Source: Oryzomonas sp. (lineage in GTDB: Bacteria; Desulfobacterota; Desulfuromonadia; Geobacterales; Pseudopelobacteraceae). From it: a DNA stretch of 51,483 bases. Both the position numbers and the translations under genes were made by a program. The notes under the pieces are model-generated. The model worked only from the letters and a program-made list of their open reading frames with translations, was not told the DNA's origin and ran no database searches. Position 1 is the stretch's first letter; the number at the start of each line of letters is the position of its first letter. The stretch is from NCBI GenBank assembly GCA_031292255.1, contig JARLHN010000002.1, positions 1-51,483 on the forward strand. Reading direction: 5' to 3'. This document shows positions 1 through 8,296 of this stretch, in pieces.

Positions 1-125
1 CCAAGATACGTGATATCATGGAACGAACCATTGACACCTGTTTGCGGTGAGGTACCGGCCATTGCGATACTCGCAAATGAAGCCAGAGCACCTACGACAA
101 GGATGCTTATTAGTTTTTTCACCAT
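1..125 (-). CDS. Secreted protein, N-terminal fragment (probable multihaem cytochrome)
   Basis: Only the first 41 codons are in the window; the gene continues beyond base 1. It begins at ATG 125-123 after a strong ribosome site (AAAGGAGACAAAGGA). The product opens with MVKKLISILVVGALASFASIAMAG, a classical Sec signal peptide with a likely AMA|GT cleavage. The mature start (SPQTGVNGSFHDITYLG) resembles the stretch that precedes the first CxxCH of the neighbouring 612-residue cytochrome (SPHNLSASGSFNAFYFG). No haem motif has been reached before the edge, so the cytochrome call is inference from that similarity and from position, last in a cytochrome cluster. A sigma-54-like promoter lies about 170 bases upstream. 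It could instead be another kind of secreted protein. Confidence 0.6.
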   Translation of the reverse strand, partial: MVKKLISILVVGALASFASIAMAGTSPQTGVNGSFHDITYL

Positions 126-294
126 TCCTTTGTCTCCTTTTTGAAGTGTATTTCTACTGCCAACTGAGTGTTTTTACTGCGTCTTCCTAATTTCTCCGGT
201 ATCTTCCGCCTCCTTCCGTTCAGATTTTTACCACTGGTAACATACGGTCATGTATTTTCCGTAATTTTTAAGGCTGAATCGCGTTAATTGACTG

Positions 295-311
295 TGCAAT
301 AAACACGCCAA
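295..311 (-). promoter_or_regulatory. Candidate sigma-54 (-24/-12) promoter
   Basis: On the minus strand this reads TTGGCGTGTTTATTGCA. The GG and GC dinucleotides are exactly ten bases apart, and TGGC...G....TTGCA matches the RpoN consensus except at two positions of the -24 box. Transcription would start near base 284, giving a leader of about 160 bases before the secreted-protein gene at 125. Seen by eye only. Confidence 0.5.
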
Positions 312-516
312 CAGGCAAACATTCCCAAAAGAATACTTTGTCCTGTCATGAACGGCATAATATGCTGTTATTTAACGTCAAATTTTCGCGTCCCGTAATG
401 GGACACGGCGGAATGCGCACAGCCAAGAGGGGGGCGAAATGACGGTTAAGTCATATCGCCGGTATTCTTCCGGTGATATGACCGAGAGCCGTATCCCTCG
501 CCTGATTCAGGAATCT

Positions 517-558
517 TCGACCACCCCCCGACCCCCTCCTTATCAAGGAGGGGGAAAA
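517..558. repeat. Dispersed GC-rich palindromic repeat, copy 1
   Basis: Contains CCCCCTCCTTATCAAGGAGGGGG, a hairpin-forming core. The same core with the same flank (GACCACCCCC) recurs near 14860-14900 and 17540-17580. It sits 9 bases beyond the stop of the 612-residue cytochrome gene, so on the minus strand it could serve as a transcription end or RNA-stabilising hairpin. Confidence 0.75.
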
Positions 559-567
559 ACCGAACCG

Positions 568-2406
568 TCAGTGGGAATAGGAACGCTTTACACGAACGCT
601 GTTGTTTTGAAGGAGCAGCGACCGTGAAGTCGCTGCGGCGACCTGGGGCGTATAGTTGTTTCCGCTGTGGCAACTGACGGTGCATGAACCGGTTCCCGGC
701 GCAAGCGTTTCGTACTGCGCGGACGGCCCGGCGTAATCCTTGTTGAAATTGATCAGGTGGGCGTTGTTGGTGGTGGTGCCGCCCGGCCCGCTGCTGGGAA
801 ACTGGGGCACGCCGTGGGGGTCATGACAGACGTAGCACGGCACCCCCTGGTTCTGCACATGCGTCTGGTGGAGGGATGTTCCGTTATTGGTAAAGCCGGA
901 GGCGCTGCTCATGATGAAGCTTTGCTGATGACACCTGTAGCAAAGGGCGTAAAAGGAGGCGTCATTGCCTTTGTAGGGATACTGGTTGATTGGCGGCATG
1001 TCGTACTCGGCGATAAGAATGTGTTCGTACCGGGACCCATGGGGGCCGTTGGCGCCGGTCTGGCCGGGACCAGCCTTGACGCTCTGGTCGGAACCGTGGC
1101 AATCGCTGCAGTAGATCCGGCTCATCGAGGTTATCAGCGACTGGCTCCCCTTTGACGTAGTGCGGGTAGTCGTGACCGGGTGAATCGAAGGATTTTGGAA
1201 GTTGAACCGGTTTGCCTGGTTGTAATCGGCGATCATCCTATTGGGAGGGGTGTTGGTGACACCGCTGAACTTGTAAGCGTTCGTGCCGGCGTGGCACTTG
1301 AAACAGACGTCGAACTCGTTGACGGCGATATTGCCCTGAATATCGATCCTGACTCCGTAAAGCGGGCCGTCCACATTCGGCGCCGCGGGGGGGACCACGG
1401 CCGGCGCGGCCGCGCGATGGGGGTTGTGGCAATCGACGCATTCCACGTGGTACGTAACGGCCGGAAGCGTCTCGGCTTCGTCGTGCACGAAACTGGAAAG
1501 CTGCACCGGATGGCGGTATATCTGGTTGAAAGGAGTGACCAGATTCTTTGGTTCGGCATTGTGGCAGTTCAAGAAACAGTTGTCTTCCGCGGTTACGTAG
1601 CGAAGGAGCCGCTGCGGCTGGGGCGCGGTATGGGTCTGGTGGCAGTTCAGGCAGCCGGTGGCGGAATCGCTGCCGGTGACCGCGTAGTGGGCCGATCCGG
1701 CCCAGCCGCGGTTGGAGGCGTTTGCGGTATAGGTATGGCAGGTGATGCACAGCGGCGAACCGGTCGGCGTGTTGTCCATGACCAGAAATTTCCCGAACTC
1801 GTCGTCGTGGGGGTCATGGCAGGTCGTGCATTGCAGGGAACCGCTCTCATCCAGTTTGGTAACGGTGGAAATGGTTTCGGGAAACGCCAGGTCTCCCTTC
1901 TTCAGGCCGGCCAGGGTATCGTTATAGGCAAAGGAGATCGGGTGATCGTCCGAGAGGTTCGTGGTGAGATTCGAAGGTTGCCCGGGCGGCAGCAAGATGT
2001 TGCCGGTGACCTGACTTCCGCCGTAATTGTTGAGGGCGATGGTGCCGTCATGGCAACTGAGGCAGAGCCTGGAGGCCCCGGTAGGGGCTGTGGGGACCTT
2101 CGAATTCAGGGTCGTCGATCGATAGGGTTGATAGGTCGCCGACGAAAGCTCGTGGTTCCAGAGGGGCGACGGGATGCTGCCGAGCAGGGTGTTGGGAGCG
2201 GCATTGTGCGGGGCATGGCAAAAGATGCAGACGCGCTCCTCCTCTCCAAAATAAAAGGCATTGAAACTGCCGCTGGCCGAGAGGTTGTGGGGCGAGTCGA
2301 GCACGCTCATCTTCGCGTGAGCCGTACCGCAGACGAACGCGATCAGCACGGCGGCGGCAATGTACCTGGAAACGGCGGCAGATACTTTTTTCAGGATGCG
2401 GTTCAT
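568..2406 (-). CDS. Secreted multihaem c-type cytochrome (10 CxxCH plus 2 CxxxCH)
   Basis: A 612-residue protein with a signal peptide (basic MNRILKK, hydrophobic core, cut near AHA|KM). Ten canonical haem sites are visible: CIFCH, CLSCH, CTTCH, CITCH, CLNCH, CVDCH, CFKCH, CSDCH, CYRCH and CYVCH. Two further sites have three residues between the cysteines (CFLNCH, CTVSCH). Several sites are followed by PH or xPH, the doubled-CxxCH style of Geobacter extracellular cytochromes. There is no lipobox, so it is probably periplasmic or secreted; its role would be electron transfer beyond the outer membrane. The start ATG follows GGGAG, which is also the edge of a repeat unit. It is the seventh gene of a same-strand cluster, but separated from the NHL gene upstream by about 750 bases of repeats. 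The haem count is direct; the cellular role is inference. Confidence 0.9.
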   Translation of the reverse strand: MNRILKKVSAAVSRYIAAAVLIAFVCGTAHAKMSVLDSPHNLSASGSFNAFYFGEEERVCIFCHAPHNAAPNTLLGSIPSPLWNHELSSATYQPYRSTTLNSKVPTAPTGASRLCLSCHDGTIALNNYGGSQVTGNILLPPGQPSNLTTNLSDDHPISFAYNDTLAGLKKGDLAFPETISTVTKLDESGSLQCTTCHDPHDDEFGKFLVMDNTPTGSPLCITCHTYTANASNRGWAGSAHYAVTGSDSATGCLNCHQTHTAPQPQRLLRYVTAEDNCFLNCHNAEPKNLVTPFNQIYRHPVQLSSFVHDEAETLPAVTYHVECVDCHNPHRAAAPAVVPPAAPNVDGPLYGVRIDIQGNIAVNEFDVCFKCHAGTNAYKFSGVTNTPPNRMIADYNQANRFNFQNPSIHPVTTTRTTSKGSQSLITSMSRIYCSDCHGSDQSVKAGPGQTGANGPHGSRYEHILIAEYDMPPINQYPYKGNDASFYALCYRCHQQSFIMSSASGFTNNGTSLHQTHVQNQGVPCYVCHDPHGVPQFPSSGPGGTTTNNAHLINFNKDYAGPSAQYETLAPGTGSCTVSCHSGNNYTPQVAAATSRSLLLQNNSVRVKRSYSH

Positions 2407-2413
2407 GATTCAA

Positions 2414-2526
2414 CTCCCTCGCACGCGGATCAAATCGGATAACTTCGGATTAAGATCGGATCAAATGAATTTTATGTTTAAAATAAGATCGTTATCGGAA
2501 TATATCCGATGTTGTCCGCTTGAAAC
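2414..2526. repeat. Diverged copy of the 131-base repeat unit
   Basis: The stretch beginning CGCACGCGGATCAAATCGG matches the two tandem units at 2908-3169, with divergence in the middle. It covers the last codons and stop of the GxxExxY gene and ends at the GGGAG ribosome site of the downstream cytochrome gene. Confidence 0.8.
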
Positions 2527-2902
2527 ATACCTTTGAATTGTTTCCCATAACGATTCTCTTGAATTCAGGCTTCTTGCCGAAATTCAACAGCAATCCCACT
2601 TCCATGTCGGTCGCCTTCAGGTAATTGGTCAGTTGGGCAAAATGTTCATTCCTCAACGATTCAGCAGCCTTCAATTCCAGTATCACTAAGCTGTCTACGA
2701 TTATGTCGGCGAAGTAATCGCCGACTTGGACACCTTCGTAATAAACTTTCACACGTTCCTGTTGTGACACGGATAAGCCGTATTTCTTGAATTCAATGGC
2801 AAGGGCGTTTTCGTACACCTTTTCGAGGAAGCCACTGCCAAGAACATTGTAGACATTGTAGAAAGCACCGATGATTTTGTCGGTCAGCTCTATATGGAGC
2901 AT
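2492..2902 (-). CDS. GxxExxY protein (PD-(D/E)xK nuclease-like family)
   Basis: A 136-residue protein starting MLHIELTDKIIGAFY. The family signature GSGFLEKVYE (GxxExxY) is at about residues 22-31, followed by GDYFADIIV and ILELKA, which resemble the D...ExK core of PD-(D/E)xK nucleases. The function of this family is not established; I assign none. I chose ATG 2902 because CCCGGAG lies five bases before it and the homologous N-terminus starts there; a longer frame to 2932 would translate repeat sequence. The gene is embedded in repeats: its ribosome site lies in one 131-base unit, and its last codons (CFKRTTSDIFR) and stop lie in another. It interrupts the cytochrome cluster and is probably unrelated to it. 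Confidence 0.85.
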   Translation of the reverse strand: MLHIELTDKIIGAFYNVYNVLGSGFLEKVYENALAIEFKKYGLSVSQQERVKVYYEGVQVGDYFADIIVDSLVILELKAAESLRNEHFAQLTNYLKATDMEVGLLLNFGKKPEFKRIVMGNNSKVCFKRTTSDIFR

Positions 2903-2907
2903 AAAAT

Positions 2908-3169
2908 CTCCGGGACATCGCACGCGGATCAAATCGGATAACTTCGGATTAAGATCGGATCAAACGCATGTTGACTTAAAATCAGATTGTTATCAGAATT
3001 TATCCGATGTTATCCGCGTGAAGCACATTTCAAGGTTCCTCCGGGACATCGCACGCGGGTCAAATCGGATAACTTCGGATTAAAATCAGATCAAACGCAT
3101 GTTGACTTAAAATCAGATTGTTATCGGAATTTATCCGATGTTATCCGCGTGAAGCAGATTTCAAGGTTC
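2908..3169. repeat. Two tandem 131-base direct repeats
   Basis: Copy A is 2908-3038 and copy B 3039-3169. They differ at only a handful of positions. Each begins CTCCGGGACATCGCACGCGG and ends TTTCAAGGTTC. Read on the minus strand, each unit contains the ghost of the GxxExxY gene's end (C-F-T-R-I-T-S-D-K-F-R-stop) and finishes at a GGAG. The stop codon of the upstream NHL gene (3161-3163) lies inside copy B. Confidence 0.9.
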
Positions 3170-4282
3170 CTCCAACCCCTCCCGGCGGGTTTTCGAGATG
3201 TAGCGGAATACTTGGATACGCCGGTTGTAGGTGTCGGCGACGTAGATGTAATCATGCGCATCGATGAAGATCCCCGACGGCATCCAGAATTCGCCGTCAT
3301 CGCCGCCGTTGGAGCCGAAATTCAGCACCAGCGCGCCGTTGTTGTCGAACATCTGGACCGTGTCCTGCAGGGAGTCGCAGACATAGATATGCCCGTCGCT
3401 GTCGATGGCCACCCCCTTGGGCTTGTTCAGTTCTCCGGGAACGTCGCCGGCCTTGCCTATCTGGCCGACCACCTGCCCTTCGGGTGAATATATCATGACC
3501 CTGTAGTTGAGGGGATCGGTTACATAGAGTTGCCCTCTGCGATCAGCCGCGATGTCGGTGGGATGATTGAAGTTCATTCTTCCCTCTCCCGGTGAACCGA
3601 AGCTGCGCTGCAACTTCCCCTCCCCGTCCACGACATTCACGGTGCCGGCGACGGTATCCACCACATAGAGGAGCTTGTTGAAACTGTTGTAGACGATGCC
3701 GGTCGGCCGTACGAGCTTTTTGAGGAACGGCGCGAGGGTTTTCTCTCCGATACGGTAAACATAGACCACGGCAGCGGTGGAATCGGTAATGTACAGGTTT
3801 CCCTGTTCGTCTTCCGCAAGGCCGACCGGCGTGCGCAGGCGGACATCGCCGTCGCCTATGATCGTATAGCGGCCTGACCTTATATCCATGAAATGCACGC
3901 ATCCGGCGCCCGGATCGGCTATGAAAAGCCGGCCTCGGTCATCGGACAGGACCCCGTAGGGCTTTGAAATACGATTTTCCTCGCTCCCCGTCAACAGTTC
4001 GAGGGCCTTCTTCCAGAATCCCTTGGCAATGCCGGCGTCCTGGTAGGTGGCAATGTTCTTCTGCCATATCACCTGGGGGCGGGACGAGAAAAGGGGCCAC
4101 TGAAGCCGGGCGATGGGGCGCGACGTCTGATAGGGGGCCTGGGTTGCGCATCCGGCCGGCAGCAGGACGGCCGGCATTACTATGAAAAAAAAGATTCCAA
4201 GGCGTCTGTTCAACCTGAAAACGGCATTCGCCACAGAGCCACGGAGACATTGGGATAAACATTGAAAAAGGTGAATCAACAT
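3161..4282 (-). CDS. NHL-repeat beta-propeller lipoprotein
   Basis: The open frame is 373 residues with a lipobox (LLPAGC) near residue 45. Six NHL repeats follow, each ending in LFIADPG, LYITDST, LYVVDTV, LYVTDPL, IYVCDSL or IYVADTY, enough for a six-bladed propeller. The first 25 residues (MLIHLFQCLSQCLRGSVAN...) look like translation of a common intergenic repeat. A start closer to LNRRLGIFFFIV would give a more normal lipoprotein signal, but no good ribosome site marks it. The protein is paralogous to the NHL lipoprotein at 7115-8236. Propellers of this kind sit in extracellular cytochrome gene clusters of metal reducers; a scaffold or assembly role is inference. No haem sites are present. 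Confidence 0.85.
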   Translation of the reverse strand: MLIHLFQCLSQCLRGSVANAVFRLNRRLGIFFFIVMPAVLLPAGCATQAPYQTSRPIARLQWPLFSSRPQVIWQKNIATYQDAGIAKGFWKKALELLTGSEENRISKPYGVLSDDRGRLFIADPGAGCVHFMDIRSGRYTIIGDGDVRLRTPVGLAEDEQGNLYITDSTAAVVYVYRIGEKTLAPFLKKLVRPTGIVYNSFNKLLYVVDTVAGTVNVVDGEGKLQRSFGSPGEGRMNFNHPTDIAADRRGQLYVTDPLNYRVMIYSPEGQVVGQIGKAGDVPGELNKPKGVAIDSDGHIYVCDSLQDTVQMFDNNGALVLNFGSNGGDDGEFWMPSGIFIDAHDYIYVADTYNRRIQVFRYISKTRREGLEEP

Positions 4283-4334
4283 TTCGGTCTCGTTTCTTCT
4301 TCGGAACTATAACCAAAACAAAGGTGTTGGTTTT

Positions 4335-4417
4335 CTTCCCCCTTGACAAGGGGGGACCGAGGGGGATTTGCACGACTCGAAGCAAATCCCCCCTACCCCC
4401 TTTATCAAAGGGGGGAA
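4335..4417. repeat. Palindromic repeat element with nested hairpin
   Basis: The inner stem is GGGGGATTTGC / GCAAATCCCCC with a ten-base loop. The outer arms are CCCCCTTGACAAGGGGG and CCCCCTTTATCAAAGGGGGG. The element fills the gap between the barrel gene and the NHL gene, where it would form a strong RNA hairpin. It shares its GATTTGC...GCAAATC core with the element at 29715-29858. Confidence 0.8.
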
Positions 4418-4432
4418 TTTGCCCCAGCCTTT

Positions 4433-6436
4433 CTAGAAATACCTCACAACATCGAGACGCACATAATCGTCACGGCTCAGCGAAGTCCCGATGAAGCGCC
4501 AACTGCTTTGGCCGTTCAGGGTAACGGTCAGTTTGTTGAACCGGGCAGACAGGTTCGATCGGAAAAAGAGAAGATCGGTGCGGCCCTGTTTGTTGTCCCA
4601 CAGATCCGACATGTCGAGCATCAGGGTCATCTGCATGAATTGCAACACCGGCCTGCTCAATGCCACCGAGCCATCCGAAGTGATCTGGTCGTGGCCGGGA
4701 AGCGAGCCCTGCGGATCGTATATTTCATAGTGTTCCCTTGCCTGGAGGGAAAGCGACGTTCGGGAAAACAGGTGTTTGTATTGCCAAAGCCCTTCAAGAA
4801 ACCGGTAGCTTGAATTCGTGGAGTCAAAGTTTTCATACGTGATGGTGTAATTCTGGTCAGGCGGAAGGAATCCTTTGAAGCGTAGTTGACCGACACGGGT
4901 ATTCAGCAGACTGTTCTGCGACCGTCCCGATAACAGGCTCTCCTCCTGGTTCATATATGTCCCGCTCAGAAGGTATTTCCCATCGAGCAGCGAAAGGGAG
5001 CTGCCAAGCGTCACGGTATCGGTCGCATATTTTATCGACGGCGCATAGTTGACGGTATAGGTGACGAGGATGAGCGTGCCGGGAACAATGGCTCCACCCG
5101 GAGTGATCAGGATGCTCCCCAGGCCGGTGTCCACCGTGTAGTCCACACCCGGCACGTAAAGGGTGGTGATGCCGAAGTTTATGCTCGTCACGCTCACGAC
5201 CGAGAGCAGGTTTCCTTCGGTATTGCTGATCGGGATGCTTTCGCCCTGGAGCGCGACCGTATGCTGCTCATTGCGGATGGTCAGGATCGTTGAAACCACA
5301 TTTCGATCGATGACGGAATGTTCCCCGCTGACATCAAACGAGAATCGCGACGCCGCGGGAAGCAGCTTGTGGTAATTAATGCCGGCCAGCCCCGAATAGC
5401 GGGTTTCCTCTCCCCCCAGGATCAAGTCTTGGATATAGAGCACGCGCAGCCGGGTATCGAGGTTACTGAAGAGGTGATGGTGCAACGATGCGGTGACGGA
5501 GTTCGAACTCTCATACTGAATTTCGCCGGTAACGTCGGTGGTGCGGGTAAAGTTGCTTTGATAGGCCAGTTGCGTATCGAGCGCCTTGCCGAAACGACTG
5601 AGCAGGGTGCTGCCGATGGTTGCAAGCTGCTGCTGCACCCCGCTCGGATTTTCTTCGGTCCATTGCAACGAGGTTTGCAGCGTGTGGTTCCCGTTGGCTC
5701 CCATGAGCAGTGCATTGGCGAGGCTGGCCGAAAACCGGTTGCTGTTCAGGTTGTTTGCGCTTACCACATTGGAATTGCTTGAATCTTCCGCGTTGGTCAT
5801 GCTGAGGGACAGGCTGGTCTGGCTGAAGTCCCGGACTTTATGAGTCGCGGTGATCGAATAATTGTTGGAAATGGAATTGGATGTGCTGCTGCCGCTTTCG
5901 AGGGTGGTTGCGTCACGCTCGTATCTGAATTTGAGCGGTAATACGTCATGCAGTAGCGATAACTCGGCCGCGTTGGTCGTGGTATCGGTGGTATAGGTCG
6001 GAGAATAGGGAGGGGTAACCGTATTCAGTGTCCGCGAGCTTTGCACTATGAGCGGGAATCTCGACTCTTCAAATGCGGTGCCGCTGAAGGAATACTGGTA
6101 GATTTGGCCGCTGCCGTAGGAGGAGCCGGTTGAGTTCAAGTCGTTCATGACCTGTTGCAGGCCGATCGATCCGCCAAGTGTAAATTGGAAGACCCTCTGG
6201 TCCATGAGAGCGGCGGTCGTGGTGAAATTATACGTTTCCGTCACGGTTTGCGAGGTGTTCAGGGAGCCGGTCGAATGATTGTCGGTGAACTGGTAGCTGG
6301 TGTCGAGCCAGTGATCGTAGCCCTGCAACAGCAACAGTCCTTTCTTCTGGACAATTTCGATATTGTCATCCGCGCAGCCGACCGTTCGGAAGCTGAATAG
6401 CAGACACACGCATATGAGCAGTATCCGCATCAGCAT
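4433..6436 (-). CDS. Predicted outer-membrane beta-barrel protein
   Basis: A 667-residue protein with a signal peptide (MLMRILLICVCLLFSFRTVGCADD). The mature part is rich in alternating polar/hydrophobic strands with Ser/Thr/Asn turns (for example TSLSLSMTNAEDSS, TLQTSLQWTEE). It ends VRLDVVRYF, a C-terminal aromatic residue typical of outer-membrane barrels. It has no haem motif and no cysteine-rich region. Its place between lipoprotein cytochrome and propeller genes fits the porin partner of a porin-cytochrome conduit, letting electrons cross the outer membrane. I recognise no specific family and infer the barrel from composition and C-terminus. It starts 9 bases after the pentahaem lipoprotein gene stops, so the two are probably co-transcribed. 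Confidence 0.75.
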   Translation of the reverse strand: MLMRILLICVCLLFSFRTVGCADDNIEIVQKKGLLLLQGYDHWLDTSYQFTDNHSTGSLNTSQTVTETYNFTTTAALMDQRVFQFTLGGSIGLQQVMNDLNSTGSSYGSGQIYQYSFSGTAFEESRFPLIVQSSRTLNTVTPPYSPTYTTDTTTNAAELSLLHDVLPLKFRYERDATTLESGSSTSNSISNNYSITATHKVRDFSQTSLSLSMTNAEDSSNSNVVSANNLNSNRFSASLANALLMGANGNHTLQTSLQWTEENPSGVQQQLATIGSTLLSRFGKALDTQLAYQSNFTRTTDVTGEIQYESSNSVTASLHHHLFSNLDTRLRVLYIQDLILGGEETRYSGLAGINYHKLLPAASRFSFDVSGEHSVIDRNVVSTILTIRNEQHTVALQGESIPISNTEGNLLSVVSVTSINFGITTLYVPGVDYTVDTGLGSILITPGGAIVPGTLILVTYTVNYAPSIKYATDTVTLGSSLSLLDGKYLLSGTYMNQEESLLSGRSQNSLLNTRVGQLRFKGFLPPDQNYTITYENFDSTNSSYRFLEGLWQYKHLFSRTSLSLQAREHYEIYDPQGSLPGHDQITSDGSVALSRPVLQFMQMTLMLDMSDLWDNKQGRTDLLFFRSNLSARFNKLTVTLNGQSSWRFIGTSLSRDDYVRLDVVRYF

Positions 6437-6445
6437 CTGGCATGG

Positions 6446-7021
6446 TTATTTGAGAAAGAATTTTCTGTTTCCTGAATGCGGGTCATGGCAGTCCGTGCAG
6501 GCGATATTTTTCGAGGTTACTTTGTCGTGCATGCCTTTGCTCAAGCGTTCTTCGTGGTGGCAGGTCTTGCACAGCTCATCTTTGGACACCTTCAGTAGTT
6601 TCGGAAATTTCGAGTTATGGGGGACATGGCAGCTCAGGCAAGCGCCGACGACTGCCGGGCCATGCCCGAACGTCCCCTTGATGAAATTCTGATGGCAAAC
6701 CCCGCAGAGTTTGTCTCGCGGCACCACGAAACCGGACTCGGTGTTCTTGTCGTGGCAGGCGTCACAGCGCTTCTCCGCATAGGGGGGATGGACGGATTCC
6801 GTATCCTTCTGCTCCAGTTTTTTCCTGGCCTCGGCTTCCCGCTCCTGTACGGTTGCCTGCTCGTGGAACTCCTGGCAATACTGGTCAGCAGGCGGCATTC
6901 GGGGAACACCGTCGAAAACGGTTGTGGCAACCTTGTACCTGGTAAGCGGATCGCAACCGCACAACAGGCAGATCAAGCCCCCCACAACCATGAATGCGCC
7001 AATTTTATCCTTCCACACCAT
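6446..7021 (-). CDS. Pentahaem c-type cytochrome lipoprotein
   Basis: About 191 residues from ATG 7021 (or 198 from GTG 7042; neither start has a well-placed ribosome site, though GGAG lies 13 bases before 7021). The N-terminus has a hydrophobic stretch ending LICLLCGC, a lipobox. Five haem sites follow: CDACH, CGVCH, CLSCH, CKTCH and CTDCH, the last four in doubled-CxxCH arrangement with VPH or DPH after the motif. An acidic, Glu/Lys-rich linker separates lipid anchor and haems. It should be anchored to the outer membrane and could pass electrons through the adjacent barrel protein. Membrane side (periplasmic or surface) cannot be read from sequence. Confidence 0.88.
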   Translation of the reverse strand: MVWKDKIGAFMVVGGLICLLCGCDPLTRYKVATTVFDGVPRMPPADQYCQEFHEQATVQEREAEARKKLEQKDTESVHPPYAEKRCDACHDKNTESGFVVPRDKLCGVCHQNFIKGTFGHGPAVVGACLSCHVPHNSKFPKLLKVSKDELCKTCHHEERLSKGMHDKVTSKNIACTDCHDPHSGNRKFFLK

Positions 7022-7114
7022 ATTCACGCAATGTCTCCGCACCCCTTGTCAACACAAAGCGGTTGAACGTTGAAGGTTGAGAGTTGAGTGTCATCCCTCA
7101 ACTCTCAACTGCCT

Positions 7115-8236
7115 TCATTTTTTCATTTCCCCGAGACCGTACACGGAAATTCTCGGGATGCACATGTTCTGCCCGAACTGGTTCACAACAAAAATCAGCG
7201 ATTCCAACTGGAATCCCGGAACTGCATACTTTTGAAAATATTGAAGATTATCCTTCGTGACCGCAATCCCGGCCGGCAGGCTCAAGGAACCAGTTTCGAG
7301 TCCCGGCCAACCGAAAAAGGTGAGCAGACGGGATTTGTCGTCGAAAAGGTGGACGACATTCAGGCCGGCATCGACGACATACAGGCGTTTGGCATCATCG
7401 ACGGCAACCCCTTTGGGGCGGGCGAACTGGCCGGGCTGGTCGCCGGCGCCGCCGACAGCTTGAAGAAAGTTTCCGTCGATGTCGAATTTCATGACCTTGT
7501 TATTGCCGATATTGGATACGTAGATTGCGCCGTCGGAATCGATGGCGAAATTACCGGGGGCCCTCAGGCTCTGATTAGGCGTTTCGCTGTAACCGAACAC
7601 CGAGAGCTCTTCGCCGGTTTTCCGGTCAAGCACCCTGATGCGGCTGGTGCCGAGGTCAAGAGCATAAAGCTTTCCGCCGTAGATGGCAACGGATACGATC
7701 TTTGACTCAATGCCGAAACTGAACTCCCGGGCATAGTCGCCGGCGGGATTATAGACCACCACCTGTTTCCTTCCGGTGTCCGCCACGTACATGTAGCCGT
7801 CCTGGTCAAACGCCAGGTTGATCGGCTCCTTTAACGCACCTTTCGGAGTGGACATTCCCCTGGGATAGTCAAAGGTCCCGGCGACCGGATCGATGATCAC
7901 GACTCTGGAGCCGGCGCTTTCCGCCACATACAGTTTTCCTTTGTATGCCACTATGCCGAACGATTTGCCGATCTTGCGGATTATCTCCTGGGTCTCGTTC
8001 CCGGTGACCACCAGGGAAAAACTGCTTTGGGAGGCCTTCTCCCCGACATCTTTGGAATTGGTTATTCCGGTGAGGTACTGAATGTGCGGCTCGTCGGGCG
8101 CAGGAGGGAAAAAGGTCGGCTTGGTCGAGCAGACCAGTTTCTGGGCACACCCCGCAAGAGCGGCGCCAATGCATACGATCAGCAGCATCCTGATCACTGT
8201 CTTTGCGATAATGCTTACTTTGATGTGAAGTGCCAT
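7115..8236 (-). CDS. NHL-repeat beta-propeller lipoprotein
   Basis: 373 residues from ATG 8236, chosen because AAGGAGC precedes it by seven bases; an upstream start at 8293 would overlap the previous gene's end. The lipobox is ALAGC near residue 30. Six NHL-type repeats follow (LYVAES, MYVADTG, LYALDLG, IYVSNIG, LYVVDAG and a divergent last one). This predicts a six-bladed propeller. It is a paralogue of the protein at 3161-4282, with the same anchor-plus-propeller layout. It starts 60 bases after the large cytochrome gene and ends about 95 bases before the pentahaem gene. A structural or assembly role in the electron-transfer complex is inferred from position only. Confidence 0.88.
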   Translation of the reverse strand: MALHIKVSIIAKTVIRMLLIVCIGAALAGCAQKLVCSTKPTFFPPAPDEPHIQYLTGITNSKDVGEKASQSSFSLVVTGNETQEIIRKIGKSFGIVAYKGKLYVAESAGSRVVIIDPVAGTFDYPRGMSTPKGALKEPINLAFDQDGYMYVADTGRKQVVVYNPAGDYAREFSFGIESKIVSVAIYGGKLYALDLGTSRIRVLDRKTGEELSVFGYSETPNQSLRAPGNFAIDSDGAIYVSNIGNNKVMKFDIDGNFLQAVGGAGDQPGQFARPKGVAVDDAKRLYVVDAGLNVVHLFDDKSRLLTFFGWPGLETGSLSLPAGIAVTKDNLQYFQKYAVPGFQLESLIFVVNQFGQNMCIPRISVYGLGEMKK

Positions 8237-8296
8237 GCAAAGCTCCTTATCTACTACTGAGTTTCGTTGCTGAAATAGCGCAAAACCACACAAATG

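Larger units (their letters stand above)
126..567. other. Intergenic region without a gene
   Basis: This 442-base stretch separates the 612-residue cytochrome gene from the secreted-protein gene at the left edge. It holds the sigma-54-like site at 295-311, an imperfect operator-like palindrome around 390-405 (GTCCCGTAATGGGAC), and a GC-rich palindromic repeat at 517-558. Short open frames here are translations of the repeat and have no support as genes. Confidence 0.6.

Noticed and set aside
439-685. Short frames reading PLLDKEGVGG or TTPRPPPYQGGG
   Set aside because: These are translations of the palindromic repeat at 517-558; the same peptides would appear at each copy.
1180-2442. 420-codon open frame on the plus strand opposite the 612-residue cytochrome gene
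   Set aside because: It is antisense to a clear haem protein, has no ribosome site and reads as low-complexity Gly/Val/Arg sequence typical of a shadow frame.
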